DNA of 64,000 nucleotides from Pleurodeles waltl. Lineage: Eukaryota; Chordata; Amphibia; Caudata; Salamandridae. The notes beneath the pieces were generated by a model that was given only the letters and a program-made list of their open reading frames with translations, did no database searches and was not told the DNA's origin. Shown here piece after piece: positions 44,666 through 56,354 of the stretch. Position 1 is the first letter of the stretch; each line of letters starts with the position of its first letter. The DNA lies in assembly GCF_031143425.1 (NCBI RefSeq), contig NC_090439.1, forward strand, positions 357,068,027-357,132,026, given 5' to 3'. Made by a program: the position numbers and the translations under genes.

Positions 44666-46853
44666 TGTTTGAAATTAGGTCTCTGGTTGGCAGTCAGTTT
44701 GTACTCTGTCCAAGCAGGGACCCTCACTCTAGTCAGGGCAATAGAGATACACACTTAGATATCCCCTGATCACTCTCTTGGTAGCTTGACACAAGCAATC
44801 AGGTTTATCTCAAAGGCAATGTGTAAAGTATTTATACTAACACACACAGTAATACAGTGAAAACACTACGAAATGGACACCACAACAGTTTAGAAAAATA
44901 AGCAATATTTATCTAAATCAAACAAGACCAAAACAACAAAAATCCAACAGACACAAGTAATGTTATGAATTTTCAAAATAATAGAATCCTACTCCATAGA
45001 AAACAATGGAAACGTTGTTATACAAAGTACCGGGTTTGTGTCAAAAATAAAGCAGCACAGTGTTGGAAAAGTCAGCGGTGTTGATTTCTTATTAGCAAGT
45101 GAGGCCATGTGTCATTTCTTTTCCAGTCGGGTAGGCAATGTGTTGTTTTTCTCTCCTGCAAGATGTGTCAATTTCCGGATGGGGCGCCACGGATCCGCAC
45201 AGGTTCACAATGAATTTAACGCCCAGCAATTATGCATGTGAAATCCAGCTACACTTTGATGGAAAACCATGCTACAAGGGGTTTGCGTAGTTTTCAGCAC
45301 TGGCAAGCGGGTGTTGTGTTGTTTCTCCACCCATGATGCACGTGATGTGTTGATTGCCCAGCGGCAATGCACGTGGTGTGTCAATTCAGCCGCGAGGTGG
45401 GTGGCGCATTGTTTTTATAGCCGTGTTGCAGGTGGTGCATCAAACATTTCCCTGCATGGCTTCCTGTGCGTGGATTTCAGTCCTCATTCTACCAACCTCA
45501 CCTTTCAAGTGCCCAGGGACTGGATAAGGCACCACTTTTCAGGGCAGGAGTCTCAGCAGAGAGTCCAGATGCTGGCAGAAGTCTTTGATGGCCCTGAGAC
45601 TTCAAAACAGGACGCAAGCCCAGTCCAAATCCTTGGAAATTTTTCATGAGTAGGCATATACCACAAAGTCCAGGCTTTGTCCACATTCAGGCAGAAGCAG
45701 CAACTATAGGCCAACCCAGCAAAGCACAGTCATAGGAAAAGGGGTAGTACTCATCCTCCAGCTCTTCAGTTCTTCTCCTTGGCAGAGGTTCCTCTTGGTT
45801 TCAGAAGTAATCCTAAAATCTGGGGTTTGGGGTCCACTACTTATACCCCTTTCTGCCTTTGAAGTTACCCAACTTCAAAGAAAAGTCTCTGTTGTTCACA
45901 AGATTCTGCTTTGCCCAGGTCTTGCTCCAGACACACACCAGGGGATTGGAGACTGCATTTTGTGAGGGCAGGCACAGCCCATTCAGGTGTAAGTGACCAT
46001 TCCTCCCTCCACTCTAACCCAGATGGCTTCACAGGATATGCAGACTACACCCTAGCTCCCTTTGTGTCACTGTCTAGTGGAGATTCTCAAACAGCCCAAC
46101 TGTCAGTCTGACCCAGAGAGTGAATGCACAAGCAGGCAGAGTCACAGAATGGTTTAAGAAAGAAAATGCCCACTTTCTAAAAGTGGCATTTTGAAACAGA
46201 CAATTTAAAAAACAACTTTACCAAAAGATGCATTTTTAAATTGTGAGTTCAGTGACCCCAAACTCCATATCGCTATCTGTTCCCATGAGAGGGATAGGCC
46301 TTGCACAATGAAAACGGAATTTGGCAGTATTTCACTGTTACGATATGTAAAACACATTGGTACATGTCCCACCTTTAACATGCACCACACCCTGCCCATA
46401 GGGCTACCTAGGGCCTACCTTTGGGGTGCCTTACATGTATAAAAAGGAAAGGTTTGAGCCTTGCAAGTGGGTGCAATTGCCAGGTCGAATTGGCAGTTTA
46501 AAAACTGCACACATAGACACTGCAGTGGCAGGTCTGAGCCATGTTTACAGGGCTACCGAGATGGTTGGCACAACCAGTGCTGCCGGCCCACTAGTAACAT
46601 TTGATTTACAGGCCCTGGGTACCTCTAGTGCACTTTATTAGGGACTTACTAGTAAATCAAATATGCCAATCATGGAAAAGCCAATTACACATACAATTTA
46701 CACTGGGAACATTTGCACTTTAGTACTGTTCAGCAGTGGTACAGTGCCCATAGTACCAATAAAAGCAAAACCAGAGTCCAACACACAGTCAAAACATGGG
46801 AAGTGAAGGGAAAAAAGACAAGGGAGACCACACCAAGGATGGCAGGTCTAAAA
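44666..46853. mobile_element. Solo LTR B (2.19 kb)
   Basis: Starts TGTTTGAAATTAGG, ends ...GGCAGGTCTAAAA, flanked by cttag at 44661-44665 and 46854-46858. The terminal dinucleotide CA has decayed. No internal region is present. It cuts the retroviral 3' LTR; the 5' LTR has the uncut site (gcttagccttctgg). Its first 591 bp are duplicated at 36608-37197. Confidence 0.88.
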
Positions 46854-46858
46854 CTTAG

Positions 46859-47102
46859 CCTTTTGGCTTTCAGGCCTGTGCCCCAGTCACCTAGTGACTT
46901 TTAACTTACTTTACCTGCTCTGTCTTAGTCTATCCATTTTATTATTTCTTTTAGGATGGCTGTCTTTGTTTAGAGTTAAAACAATGTTTTGATTTGTGTT
47001 ATCAGTGCCACTCGATAAAAGCGTCATTATCAGCATCAAAGCAAGTAATGTACGTAGGTATTCACATCATGTCCCTTCCTCACTTAAATGTGACAGGAAC
47101 TT
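46859..47102 (+). repeat. Retroviral 3' LTR, second part
   Basis: ccttttggctttcaggcctgtgcc and onward align with 25876-26120 of the 5' LTR. The match stops at gacaggaac, where Harbinger C begins. The remaining ~780 bp of the LTR are not found in this window. Confidence 0.82.
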
Positions 47103-47431
47103 GGGTGGTCATTACAACCCTGGCGGACGGTGTTAAAGCGGCGGTAAGACCGCAAACAGGCCGGCGGAAAAAAAATGGGAATTATGACTGTGGCGGAAAC
47201 CGCCAACAAAGACAGCCAGTTTAACACCCCGACCGCCACGGCGGTACAGACAAACAGCGCGGCGGTCACCGCCAACAGACAGGCGGAAGACAAAGTACCG
47301 CCCACAGTATCACAACCTATCAATCCGCCACCTTTTCCGGGGCAGATTCACCGTGGATAAAAAACAGCAGAAACAGCCATTTCAAAGGGAAAACGCTCAC
47401 CTCTACACACTCCACGAGGAACGAGGACACC

Positions 47432-47514
47432 ATGGAACCAGAACTCCAAATACTCACTGCGATAGTCTTCCTGCTCCTGTACGATCATCATCAACGCTGG
47501 CGCCGAAGACAATG
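47432..47514 (+). pseudogene. Harbinger C nuclease, exon 1
   Basis: MEPELQILTAIVFLLLYDHH followed by an Arg-rich end, 83 bp, stopping at gtgagt. The homologous exon of E (60105-60187) has the same length and phase. The rest of the gene is lost, so it cannot make a nuclease. GATAAAAA about 75 bp upstream (near 47356) may be a TATA-like box. Confidence 0.62.
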
Positions 47515-47996
47515 GTGAGTACTGCACCTACGACATAGGGGAGGGGGAGGCAAAAGTCAGGGATACACACACGCAACACCCCCACCCCCACCCCGACCCT
47601 CACCCACTACAACACACACACACACCAATGCATATCCAAACATTACAGTAACCACCCCCAACCCCCCGAAAGAATGCAAAGACAAAAGGAAATGAGTGCA
47701 ACCATTGTAATATACCAAAATACAGTAACCAAATATATACAGATAAATATACACATTCAACAAAATATACATCACGATTAGTAGTGCAGATAATGCACCA
47801 TTCAATGTCCGTGGACCACTGGGCCCAAAATGCACGGGCGAGGCCCACATCAGATACCTGATCAAAACGGAGAGAACACTGCCTGGGCATCAGATAGAAA
47901 TACAACAGGCACCTCAGGGGGAAGGGAAGGGGGGGCACCTCAGCCGGATGAGTGCACCACACCAGATCCACGAGGGGGCTCTATGACCATTAATGT
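47515..47996. other. Intron/spacer in Harbinger C
   Basis: Holds a C- and A-rich microsatellite-like stretch (47575-47625, cccacccc and acacac) and AT-rich DNA. No gene is seen. Confidence 0.4.
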
Positions 47997-48222
47997 ATCC
48001 TGGGGAGTGCAAAGCCACAGTCTCTCAAGTCTCTACAGTGGGTGGTTTGCCCACTGTACCATCCTGGGGAGTGCAAAGCCACAGTCTCTCAAGTCTCTAC
48101 AGTGGGTGGGTTGCCCACTGTACCATCCTGGGGAGTGCAAAGCCACAGTCTCTCAAGTCTCTACAGTGGGTGGATTGCCCACTGTAGCATCCTGGGGAGT
48201 GCAAAGCCACAGTCTCTCAAGT
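47997..48222. repeat. 64-bp tandem repeat, 3.5 copies
   Basis: atcctggggagtgcaaagcc and onward starts at 47997, 48061, 48125 and 48189 with hardly any difference. Element E has the same 64-bp unit at 60657, 60721 and 60785. Confidence 0.95.
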
Positions 48223-48499
48223 CGATAATAGTCTCCACTGGGTCTAGAGGGGGCTTTGTGCCCAGAGTGCTTCATCCTGTGAAGGACAGAGGTAGTGGAT
48301 GCCTTTCTCCACTGGTTCTGGAGGGGGACTGGTGCCAAGAGTGCTTCATCCTGTGAAGCACAGAGGTAGTGGATGCATGTCTCCACTGGTTCTGGAGGGG
48401 GACTGGTGCCCAGAGTGCATCACTCTCCCCATGACGGTCCCAGTTCTGTCACTGCCCCTGCCGCACATGGGCTAGCGGAGCTTGAGTTCGCGGTCTTTG

Positions 48500-48830
48500 C
48501 CCTGTTCAGCGGTCTTTGCCGTGTTCAGCGGTGCCTGCCCTGTTCAGCGGTGCTTGCCATGGCGGTCTTTGCCCTGTTCAGCGGTCTTTGCCCTGTTCAG
48601 CGGTGCCTGCCCTGTTCAGCGGTGCTTGCCATGGCGGTCTTTGCCCTGTTCAGCGGTGCTTGGCCTGTTCAGCGGTGCTTGACTTTGCAGTTTCTGACCT
48701 GTTCAGCGGTGCTTGCCATGGCGGTCTTTGCCCTGTTCAGCGGTGCTTGGCCTGTTCAGCGGTGCTTGACTTTGCAGTTTCTGACCTATTCAGCGGTGCT
48801 TGGCATGTTCAGCGGTGCTTGCCATGGCGG
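48500..48830. repeat. cagcggtg minisatellite in Harbinger C
   Basis: Short units around ttcagcggtgcttgccatgg and tctttgccctg are arranged irregularly. The core cagcggtgctt is shared with the longer array of element E (60922-62110). It lies beyond the Myb stop, in its 3'UTR on the minus strand. Confidence 0.88.
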
Positions 48831-48900
48831 TCCTTCATTGCCCAGCTGGGCTGGGGCTGGCCGACCTTCATTGCCCAGCGGGGCTGGGGCTGGCGGTCCT

Positions 48901-51240
48901 TCATTGCCCAGCGGGGCTGTGCCTGACGGGGCCCTCCTGGGCACTGACTCTGGCGGTGGCCTCCTGGCCAGTGACGATGGTGCTGCCCTCCTGGGCACTG
49001 ACCCTGGCAGTGGCCTCCTGGCCAGTGACGATGGGGCTGCCCTCCTGGGCACTGACTCTGGCGGTGGCCTCCTGGCCACAGATGATGGTGCTGCCCTCCT
49101 GGGCACTGACTCTGGTGGAGGCCTCCTGGCCAGTGACGATGGGGCTGGCGGTGGCCTCCTGGGCAGTGGTGATGATGGCGGTCTTCTCCGCCGTGCTGCT
49201 CTTCCCAGACTTTGGCGATTTCTTCTGCCCCTTCCCCACCTTGGGAGGAGTCACAGCTGAGTGGACACTCCACCCGGGATCCTTGTGAGCGGCTTTGCTG
49301 GCTGGAGCCTTCCCCCACTCCCGCCGGGCACTGTCCAACTTCTGGTGCTTCACAGCGGGGGGACTGGCTGTGCTGTGGCTCCGTGTCACACTGGCTGCCC
49401 TGGTGCCCGGTGCACTCCACATACCTCTAACAGGCACCACTGGTACCAGCAATTTTTTGTCTGAGGTGCTAGTACGGGACCTATGAATTGGAGGGGGGGG
49501 TGGTGGGGAAGAGGTCAACGTTGCTCAGGAAAAGTTTCTTAGGAACACTGGGACAGGTAGCTGGAGGGGGTCTAGGAGTGGAGGAAGAGGAGGTGGTTGT
49601 AGGAGGTGTATCTTTTGTGGCTTTGGGTGCAGGTGCATGCGCTGGAGGCTGTCGTGAGGTGGATGGCTGTTGGGTGGATGTGTGCCTGCGTTTGTGTACT
49701 TTGGGACGGGGCGTCACAGACACACTGGGAGAGGACACAGGGGACGTGTAAATGGTAGTGGGGGTGGTGAGTGCAGGTGAGCGGGGTGTGGTGGTGGGTG
49801 TGCTGGTGCGGGACCTAGTGGCTGTAGTGGTAGTGCATGCAGGTGAGAGTGTAGATGACACTGGGAGGGAGGAGGGAGACGACGAGGATGGGGACACAGT
49901 GGAGGCAGTGGATGTTTGTGTGTCTGCATGTGTGTGATGCTTGCATGAGTGCCTGTGGGATGTGTGGTGCTTATGTTGGCCTGAGCTTCCCTTGTGTGTT
50001 GACGTGTGTGCAGGCTGGTCTGTTGGTGTGCTTGGGATAGGCAGAGGTACAGGGGATTGGGTCTGGGTGGAGGAAGTTGGAGGGGGGAGGCTAGAGACGG
50101 GGACAATGGCTGCCATCAGTGCTGAGGCCAGAGATTGCAGGGTTCGATGAAGGGCAGCCTGACCAGAATTAATGCCCTCCAGGAATGCATTTGTGTGCTG
50201 CAATTCCCTTTCTACACCCTGGATGGCATTCAAAATGGTAGACTGCCCAACAGTGAGTGACCTGAGGAGGCCAATGGCCTCCTCACTGAGGGCAGCAGAG
50301 GTGACAGGGGCAGGGGCTGAGGTGCCTGGGGCGAAGGTGATGCCCACCCTCCTGGGTGAGCGGGCACGGGGCGAAGGCTGAGGGGCTGCTGGGAGGGCGG
50401 TGCTGGTAAGGGTGTGGCGGCTGTACCTGTAGAAGTGGGGGGCACAGATTTTGCCGCCACCACAAGGGAGCTCCCATCGGAGGACGAGTCCGTGTCGCTG
50501 GTTGCTGATCCTGTGACCGCCGTGGAGCTCCCCTCGCCCTCCGTTCACTGGTGTATTCAGAGTACGTGGTGTGGCCCTCCATGGCCATGTGGGATGCAGC
50601 TCCCTCGTGCTCCGGAGCCACTGTACCTCCGCCTGATGATGCTGATGCACACAAGAACAGGGAGAGCACAAAAAGGGGGGGGGCCACAGAAGAAAGACAG
50701 GTTGAGTGCATGGCTTACCACTACCGTTGGTGGACAATACAGACACAGCAGCCCCCTGCACTACACCGCGCTATTGGCCTCTACAGATGCAGTTCCTGGG
50801 ATATGGCCTACATGGCTATGGTGGACATCAGCACACATAGATGACACAGGGGCATGTATAGCTGTACTTGGCACTCTACAGAGGTGGGGTGGAGTGCCAC
50901 ATGGCCTGCATTACGGAGGGGCCTAGCCTATGGAACTCGCCCTGGCCTAGGGAAACCCACAGCCCTCCTCCCCCATCCAGACACTTTCACTGCGTGCAAA
51001 GTCCGCTGAATGATGTTGTACTCACCCCCTCAAGCGCCCATCCAACTCAGGGTAGGCCACCGCCAGGACCCGGAACATCAGGGGGGTCATGGTGCGACGG
51101 GCACCCCTCCCACTTTGGGAGGCCCTCCCCAGCTGAGCCTCCGCCGTCTTCTTGCTCCAGCGGCAAATGTCCTCCCATCTTTTACGGCAGTGGGTGCTCT
51201 GTCTCTGGTGGACCCCCAGGGTCCGGACATCCTTGGCCTT
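48901..51240 (-). pseudogene. Harbinger C Myb/SANT-like protein, truncated
   Basis: The exon at 51026-51240 encodes the second half of the Myb domain (KDVRTLGVHQRQSTHCRKRW, EDICRWSKKTAEAQLG), then MFRVLAVAYPELDGRL, ending at gtgagt (complement of 51020-51025). The last exon (48901 to about 50641) has SEEAIGLLRSLTVGQSTILN with a coiled coil, then a very long Ser/Thr/Pro/His-rich part, a Lys-rich part and a TGQEATARVSAQEG-type repeat of about 14 residues, ending GQ-stop at 48901. The first Myb exon is lost at 51240, and at least one indel breaks the frame early in the last exon. This is the fullest C-terminal region of the family in the window. Confidence 0.7.
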
Positions 51241-51255
51241 TAATAAATCTGCCCC
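51241..51255. repeat. Orphan terminal-repeat-like sequence
   Basis: taataaatctgcccc, inverted ggggcagatttatta. It resembles the left end of the MITE at 51401 but faces the wrong way and has no partner to its left. It marks the point where Harbinger C was cut. Confidence 0.45.
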
Positions 51256-51400
51256 TGAGTTGCTTAGTGAGTATATAAAACACTCACATTGATTGGTGGT
51301 ACAGAGGGTGTCTGACTAAGTCACAGCATTTTCTTCTCAGCTCAGCTCAGTATTCTATGAGACCACTCGTGGCTGTTTAGGAGATTTGTTTCTCTACTTA

Positions 51401-51879
51401 GGGGCAGATTTACAAAGATTTGACCCAATGCAGCAAGACAACTTAATGTACCATATCTGCTAAAATATTGCACATTTCCGCTCTCCCTCAGCTCTGGTGC
51501 ACTGAGTGCAGCCTGGTACCAATGCAGGCACCCTTGCACCATGGTGCAAGGGTACCAGCATTAAAGGAAGGACCGTTTTTGTGTCCCTTCCTGCACAAAA
51601 ACAATCCTCTGAGGCTTTTGTCTTCTCTCTCTATGTGTTGCCAAATGCAGCACACATAGAAAGAGGAAAAACTAGGAGAACAAAATTACTAGTGTTAATA
51701 AATCTGGGAATACACCAAAACTGTGTGTTGATGCTTGGGAACACCCACGTTGCACCACAGAATGCCTTCCCATGGCAGAGTAGCTCAAGGCAGCATCTTG
51801 CACTGTCTGTCGTTACTCCAGATTTACTATGTCACGGCGAGCCATGAAAGGTGGTTCTGCATGGCATAGTAAATCTCAC
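51401..51879. mobile_element. 479-bp Harbinger-like MITE
   Basis: Left end ggggcagatttacaaag, right end gtaaatctcac (decayed), TSD tta at 51398-51400 and 51880-51882. The interior contains inverted repeats around 51515-51560 (ctggtacc...ggtaccag). It has no coding content. Confidence 0.65.
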
Positions 51880-52012
51880 TTAACAGCTTATGAAGCCTTT
51901 ATGACACCTTGCATGAATGCCATTTGCAACTTGTTGGCTGTTTCCCTTTCTTGGTCAGGGCATTCAGTTAATTGGTCAGGTCTTTGAGGAGCTTGTACAG
52001 ATTTTTTTTTAA

Positions 52013-53085
52013 TTGACTCACGCTTGTACTGTTGCAATCTTCAGACCTTCCATATCAAATGGTCAAGGGTACCATGCACATGCTAAGCGTAGCTTCTGGG
52101 GTTCGTAAGGACATTTAGTCAACAGACTTGATGGATAATTCCAACATAGCTGCCGTACAGGCTACACTGTTCCAGTTGACCTCAGAGGGGATAAGTTTGT
52201 GTCATGCTGTAAATCCTTTTAGCCTCTACAGGACACTATGACAACTGGTTCTGGAAGTCATTCAAAGTTGTTCACCCAAGATGCACCATTTAGGGGAAAA
52301 GTCTGATTGATTTATTGAGTAGTTGTGCCTGGCATCTCATCAAATGTACAAACTAACTCTGAGAAGGCTCAGTTAAATATTGGTAAAAGAGCCTGGGATT
52401 GAAATGTAATTCTGCTGACTCGAGCAAGCCCCCCATGAAAGAACATATTAATTCTCACCTCTCTGGGAAATTTTGGTGACCTCCTCAGGTCAGGCCAGCC
52501 ACACAACGGCTTGTTGTGGGCTCTGCTCCACTGAAAGAAAATTCTTCAACTGACACATAGCTTGTACTCGTGCAATCTTCATACCTTGTACATTAGAGGG
52601 TACATGCGTATCATGTACAAGCTATGTGCTGCTTTTTGGAGATTGGTACAGGATCGTCAGCTAACAGAATTGATAGTTGGCTCCAACATAGCTGACAGCA
52701 GGCCGCACTGTTCCAGTTGACCTGAGAGGGGATAACCTTGTGTCATGCTGTAAATCCTTTCAGCCTCAACAGAACACTTTGACAACTGGTTCTGGAATTC
52801 ATTCAAAGTTGGTCACCAAAGATGCATCAATTAGATGAAAAGTCTGATTGATTTATTGAGTAGTTTTGCCAGACGTCTCTTTAAATGTGCAAACTAATTC
52901 TGTGAAGGCTCAGTTAAATATTGGTAAAAGAGCATGTTATAGAGATTCAATTCTACTGGCTTGGTGTGAACCCCCCCCCAAGAAACCACATATTAATTCG
53001 TACCTTTCTGGAGCATTTGGCCACCTCCTCAGGTCAGGTCAGCCACACAATGGTCTGCTATGGGTTCTGATCTATTATAAGGTAT
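52013..53085. repeat. 540-bp direct tandem duplication
   Basis: Two diverged copies: about 52013-52548 and 52549-53085. Shared landmarks include tgcaatcttca (52034/52574), ccaacatagctg (52142/52683), gtgtcatgctgtaaatcc and cacctcctcaggtcagg-like strings at both ends. The sequence type is not recognised. It sits just upstream of a CR1-like fragment and may belong to that element. Confidence 0.75.
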
Positions 53086-53419
53086 TTCATTTATGGAACA
53101 CAGAAGATGGAATTTCCTATATCCTTATGGCTGTCTCTACGGTGTAGGTGAAAGGCATGGAACCATCCTTTTGTCAAAATTATACAAGGCTAATGCATGT
53201 GTTTAGGGCAGTGTTAAACAGCAAACTTGTTCTAGCATTTCTCAATTTTGACAGTGCCTTGATCAGATATATATCTGTTTCCTCTGTCCCCTCTGTTGAA
53301 GATGACCTCATAGTAGCCTTCACTAATTTCATCATACCACCTAATTACCCTCTTAGGATCTGAGAGAGTGGCAGCAACCCAAGAGTATGCTTAACCTTGA
53401 ATTGTGCAACGTTTTGGAT

Positions 53420-53850
53420 AGTTGATAGTCAGGTTTTACACTTAGAAGAAGCAGTGAGCAGCTCTTAATGGATGTGCAAATTCACCTGTTGGATACATCA
53501 GATGGGGAACTAGCCATATGGTTGTATGTGGCCTGTCTGCAGCATTTGATAAACTCAACCATGCAAACTTATAAAGTCATTTGGAGAAGAAATGGTGGTG
53601 TCCGAGACTGAAAGTCAATTGTTACTTTCTTTTTAGCTGAGATAATTATAAATGTTATGGCAGAGGCTATAGCTAGCAGATAGCAGAATGTCAAGTGTGG
53701 AGTTTCCCATGATTTGTGTGCCTGTGATCCTCTCTGGTCAATCAGAATGCACAGCCACTGAAAGAGAGTCTTTAAACTTCACAGCTGTGCTGATGACACA
53801 AATGTGAATTTCTAACTTGCTAACCTTGTTTAAGAGGTTTCCTTCAGGCA
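53420..53850 (+). pseudogene. CR1-like reverse transcriptase fragment
   Basis: Broken plus-strand frames show blocks in the order expected for CR1-type RT: SAAFDKLNHANL (near 53540), SVKCGVSHD in place of GVPQGS (near 53695) and CADDTNV in place of YADDTQL (near 53790). The spacing fits. Stops and indels are many. A different non-LTR clade from the L1 at 1858-9430. Confidence 0.55.
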
Positions 53851-56354
53851 TAATAGTGTCTCTGAATGATCTGTGAGGGTTGATGGTCAATTTCTAACTG
53901 ACAGACTAGATAATGTTTATTCCAGCTACAGGTTTTCAAGAAGATTGTCCTTAGCTGAGGACAAGCTGGCTAACGCTGAATGGTGATAATATCAAACATT
54001 TTTTTCAAGCTTTAAAAAATATGTACCCGAGTTTCAAATTTAGCAATACTGATTTATTACAAGCCACTGGAGTTATTACCCTGGAATGTATTTAGATTAC
54101 ATGTTTCAACTATTTTGGCAGGTTAGATTTTAAATCCCCAGCAGCATTTAGGGATTGCTGTTAGTGGTACTATTGGTGCTAAGGTGGGCAGTTTTAATGT
54201 GCGTTATGCGGTCTTATCCAAATAAATACTGCACAGACTTTAAGTAATTGCAACCACATTATAACATAAACTACAACTAGATCTCACATGACCTCTAACG
54301 TTTAAGCTGTTCCACTCTTTGCCTTTTTCAGACCTGATACTTTTATGATTCTGCTGTCATAAGTTGGTTTCCCAAATTCCTGTAGATACCCTATCCCCTT
54401 GCGTTAATAGATCATCCTTACATAAGCAGATCAGGTGCAATTGATCAGCATGTCCTACCTAATCTTTCTACCTCAGTACATTAGTATACAGCAATCCCTA
54501 TAAGAGAATTTGTTAGAAATTCAAATATTTCTTAGGATGGGTGATTGCCACCTTAAGTAATGATCATAGCTCTTATCAAGGTAAACCCACAAAGCCCCGA
54601 AATAAACCAGAGACATGGCATAGAGCAGACAGATTTACCTTAGGGCAAGTTGTAAAATATGCATGCAGTAGTAAAATAGTAATAAAGTCAAAACCCCGAC
54701 CAATTAAAAAAAAAAAATTAGCAAAACAGAATAAAATAACATTGAAATGACTAAAGTTCAATGAGGGAAACAGGAGAATTTTCTCTTAACATTTTAAGTA
54801 ATAATTGAGACAAAAAGCACAAAGCAATAATAATAGTCCATGAAGGCAGTAGACCTGTACCTCTGAATAGGATGAGGCAGCCACAAAGGAGCCTGGGTTG
54901 GATACAAAATGTGGATTGGTCCTAGTAAATGTTTGGAAGTAAAAAAAAAAGGGACTTTGTCACTGTTTGAGATCAAAATTCTGCCTTGAGAGAAATGTTG
55001 CTGAAAATGTGGCTGACACCGTGGAAACAAATGTTAGGTACTTGCAGCTGGTTGGCCCCGCTGCATCCATAGAGCTTTGGAAATATTTTGTTGAGAAATT
55101 TCTAGGCCCTTATGTAGACTATGACTTTGATGTTTTTTATTGAGGTAGCGTACAGTGGTAAAGGGATACTTTTTCCAGCATGTACCCCGGAAGCTCTGGA
55201 GGGCTGAAGAAAAAGAGTTTTTAAGTTTCTAAAATCTGCTCTGGTGGCCAAACAACCACAGGAGGACACTTCCAATGCCACCAGTACAGCACAGGAGGCA
55301 CTTAGAGACTCTCAGGATGTTAGGCATGGGCCAGCAACAAAATCCAGTCCAGGTCCAGTTGACAATGATCAACTGACACGTTAGGAAAAAGGTCAATTTC
55401 AGCTTGTTGTCTCAATGTAGCCATGCAGGAGGGCAGTCAACTGATTCTTTAAGTCCACGTCTTTGTCTTGGACAGAAACGGGAACACGGCCAGTCCGTTA
55501 GGGCTCCTGTCAGATCACAGCCAGGAGGTCCAGTCCTCTTCTGTCCTCCTACAGGTTCAGGAAGTCATCTGAGAATGGTACATTGAGAAGCCATATTTAG
55601 GCCTAGAACCAGCTAGTGAGTGAAGGTGACTCCAAGTTACTCCCTAACCAACAGGGTAAAAGTTGTAGAGGCAATCCTAGTCACTTTTTCAGTAGTTTAT
55701 GCTTGCATGAGTCTTCTCTGTTTTTGACCCATCTTTAGCAAGGCATCGTTATGGACTAATTTGAACAAGCAAACACAGGCCTGATTTGCTGAGAAGCAGA
55801 ACCTGGCTGGTCAAGGAAATTTACATCAAAAACTGACTTAACTGTTTGGCCCGCACATGGATACTTAGAGGTTAGAATAGTGTAAAGTGCATGTACTATA
55901 CCTCTGCAAACTCTGTCAAGTACAACCCCTTCCAGACATTACTTTCAGGATATCCAGGATGAGCAGTCACAATCTTCTCCGCAATGGAGAGTAAGGAGTG
56001 GGGGCACAGGCTGAGAACTCAACAAACAACAAACTCAATAAATTACATATGTAGCCTAGTGCCTGTCGTTTTTTAAATTGAAATACCTTTTAATGTTACA
56101 TATGTACTTAGTACTACACAGTTCAATTCAGCATAGTGTTTGTGATCCTCGTCACAACTATCTCCTGTGGTGCTTCACCTCAGCTTGTCAACCTCTGTGC
56201 TTTCACCCTGTCAGGGGACCTTACATGAACTTATTCTCACAAATTACAGCAGAATAATAAGTGAGGCTCAAGTGCAGGATTTTGGTGGCCTACAAGCAAA
56301 ATATGCAATAGATTCACTCATTTACCCCCAGGTGGTAAAGTGAGTAGGATTTCA
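53851..56354. other. Unassigned AT-rich DNA
   Basis: 2.5 kb with no gene. A basic, Lys-rich frame at 54541-54750 has no recognisable domain. 55130-55640 resembles the GC-richer interior of salamander-type LTRs but has no clear ends. Confidence 0.3.

Larger units (their letters stand above)
37198..45256. repeat. Tandem duplication, unit 2 (8059 bp)
   Basis: Second copy of 30222-37197, differing by scattered substitutions. It lacks the unit 1 MITE but carries two others. Taking MITEs and their TSD copies out gives 6786 bp here and 6782 bp in unit 1. After 45256 the sequence continues with the rest of solo LTR B. Confidence 0.92.
25829..47102 (+). mobile_element. Foamy-like endogenous retrovirus, decayed and partly duplicated
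   Basis: Order: 5' LTR (25829-26901), candidate PBS, gag and protease remnant (27133-28363), RNase H and integrase remnants, env remnant, polypurine tract and part of a 3' LTR (44618-44665, 46859-47102). The two LTRs share a long stretch (tcctgtttagt...gacaggaac). Most of the polymerase part of RT is missing. Two solo LTRs, a tandem duplication, three MITEs and Harbinger C have disrupted it. The foamy-like assignment is inference, from the env layout (long N-terminal leader with a membrane span, separate TM region with a final hydrophobic anchor) and from general knowledge that foamy-like proviruses occur in amphibians. Another retrovirus group is possible. Confidence 0.65.
47103..51240. mobile_element. 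Harbinger C, right-truncated
   Basis: The left end gggtggtcattacaaccctg matches the left end of element E (59776). In order it has nuclease exon 1 (+, 47432-47514), a 64-bp repeat, a minisatellite and a Myb gene (-). After 51240 the Myb exon stops abruptly at a foreign terminal-repeat-like sequence. Nuclease exon 2 and the right end are missing. It inserted in the retroviral 3' LTR. Confidence 0.82.

Noticed and set aside
48373..49260. 295-codon plus-strand open frame
   Set aside because: It crosses the cagcggtg minisatellite and the antisense of the Myb C-terminal repeat; the open frame follows from the repeat composition.
54541..54761. Lys-rich small protein
   Set aside because: Short, low-complexity end, no homologous copy in the window and no neighbouring gene signals.
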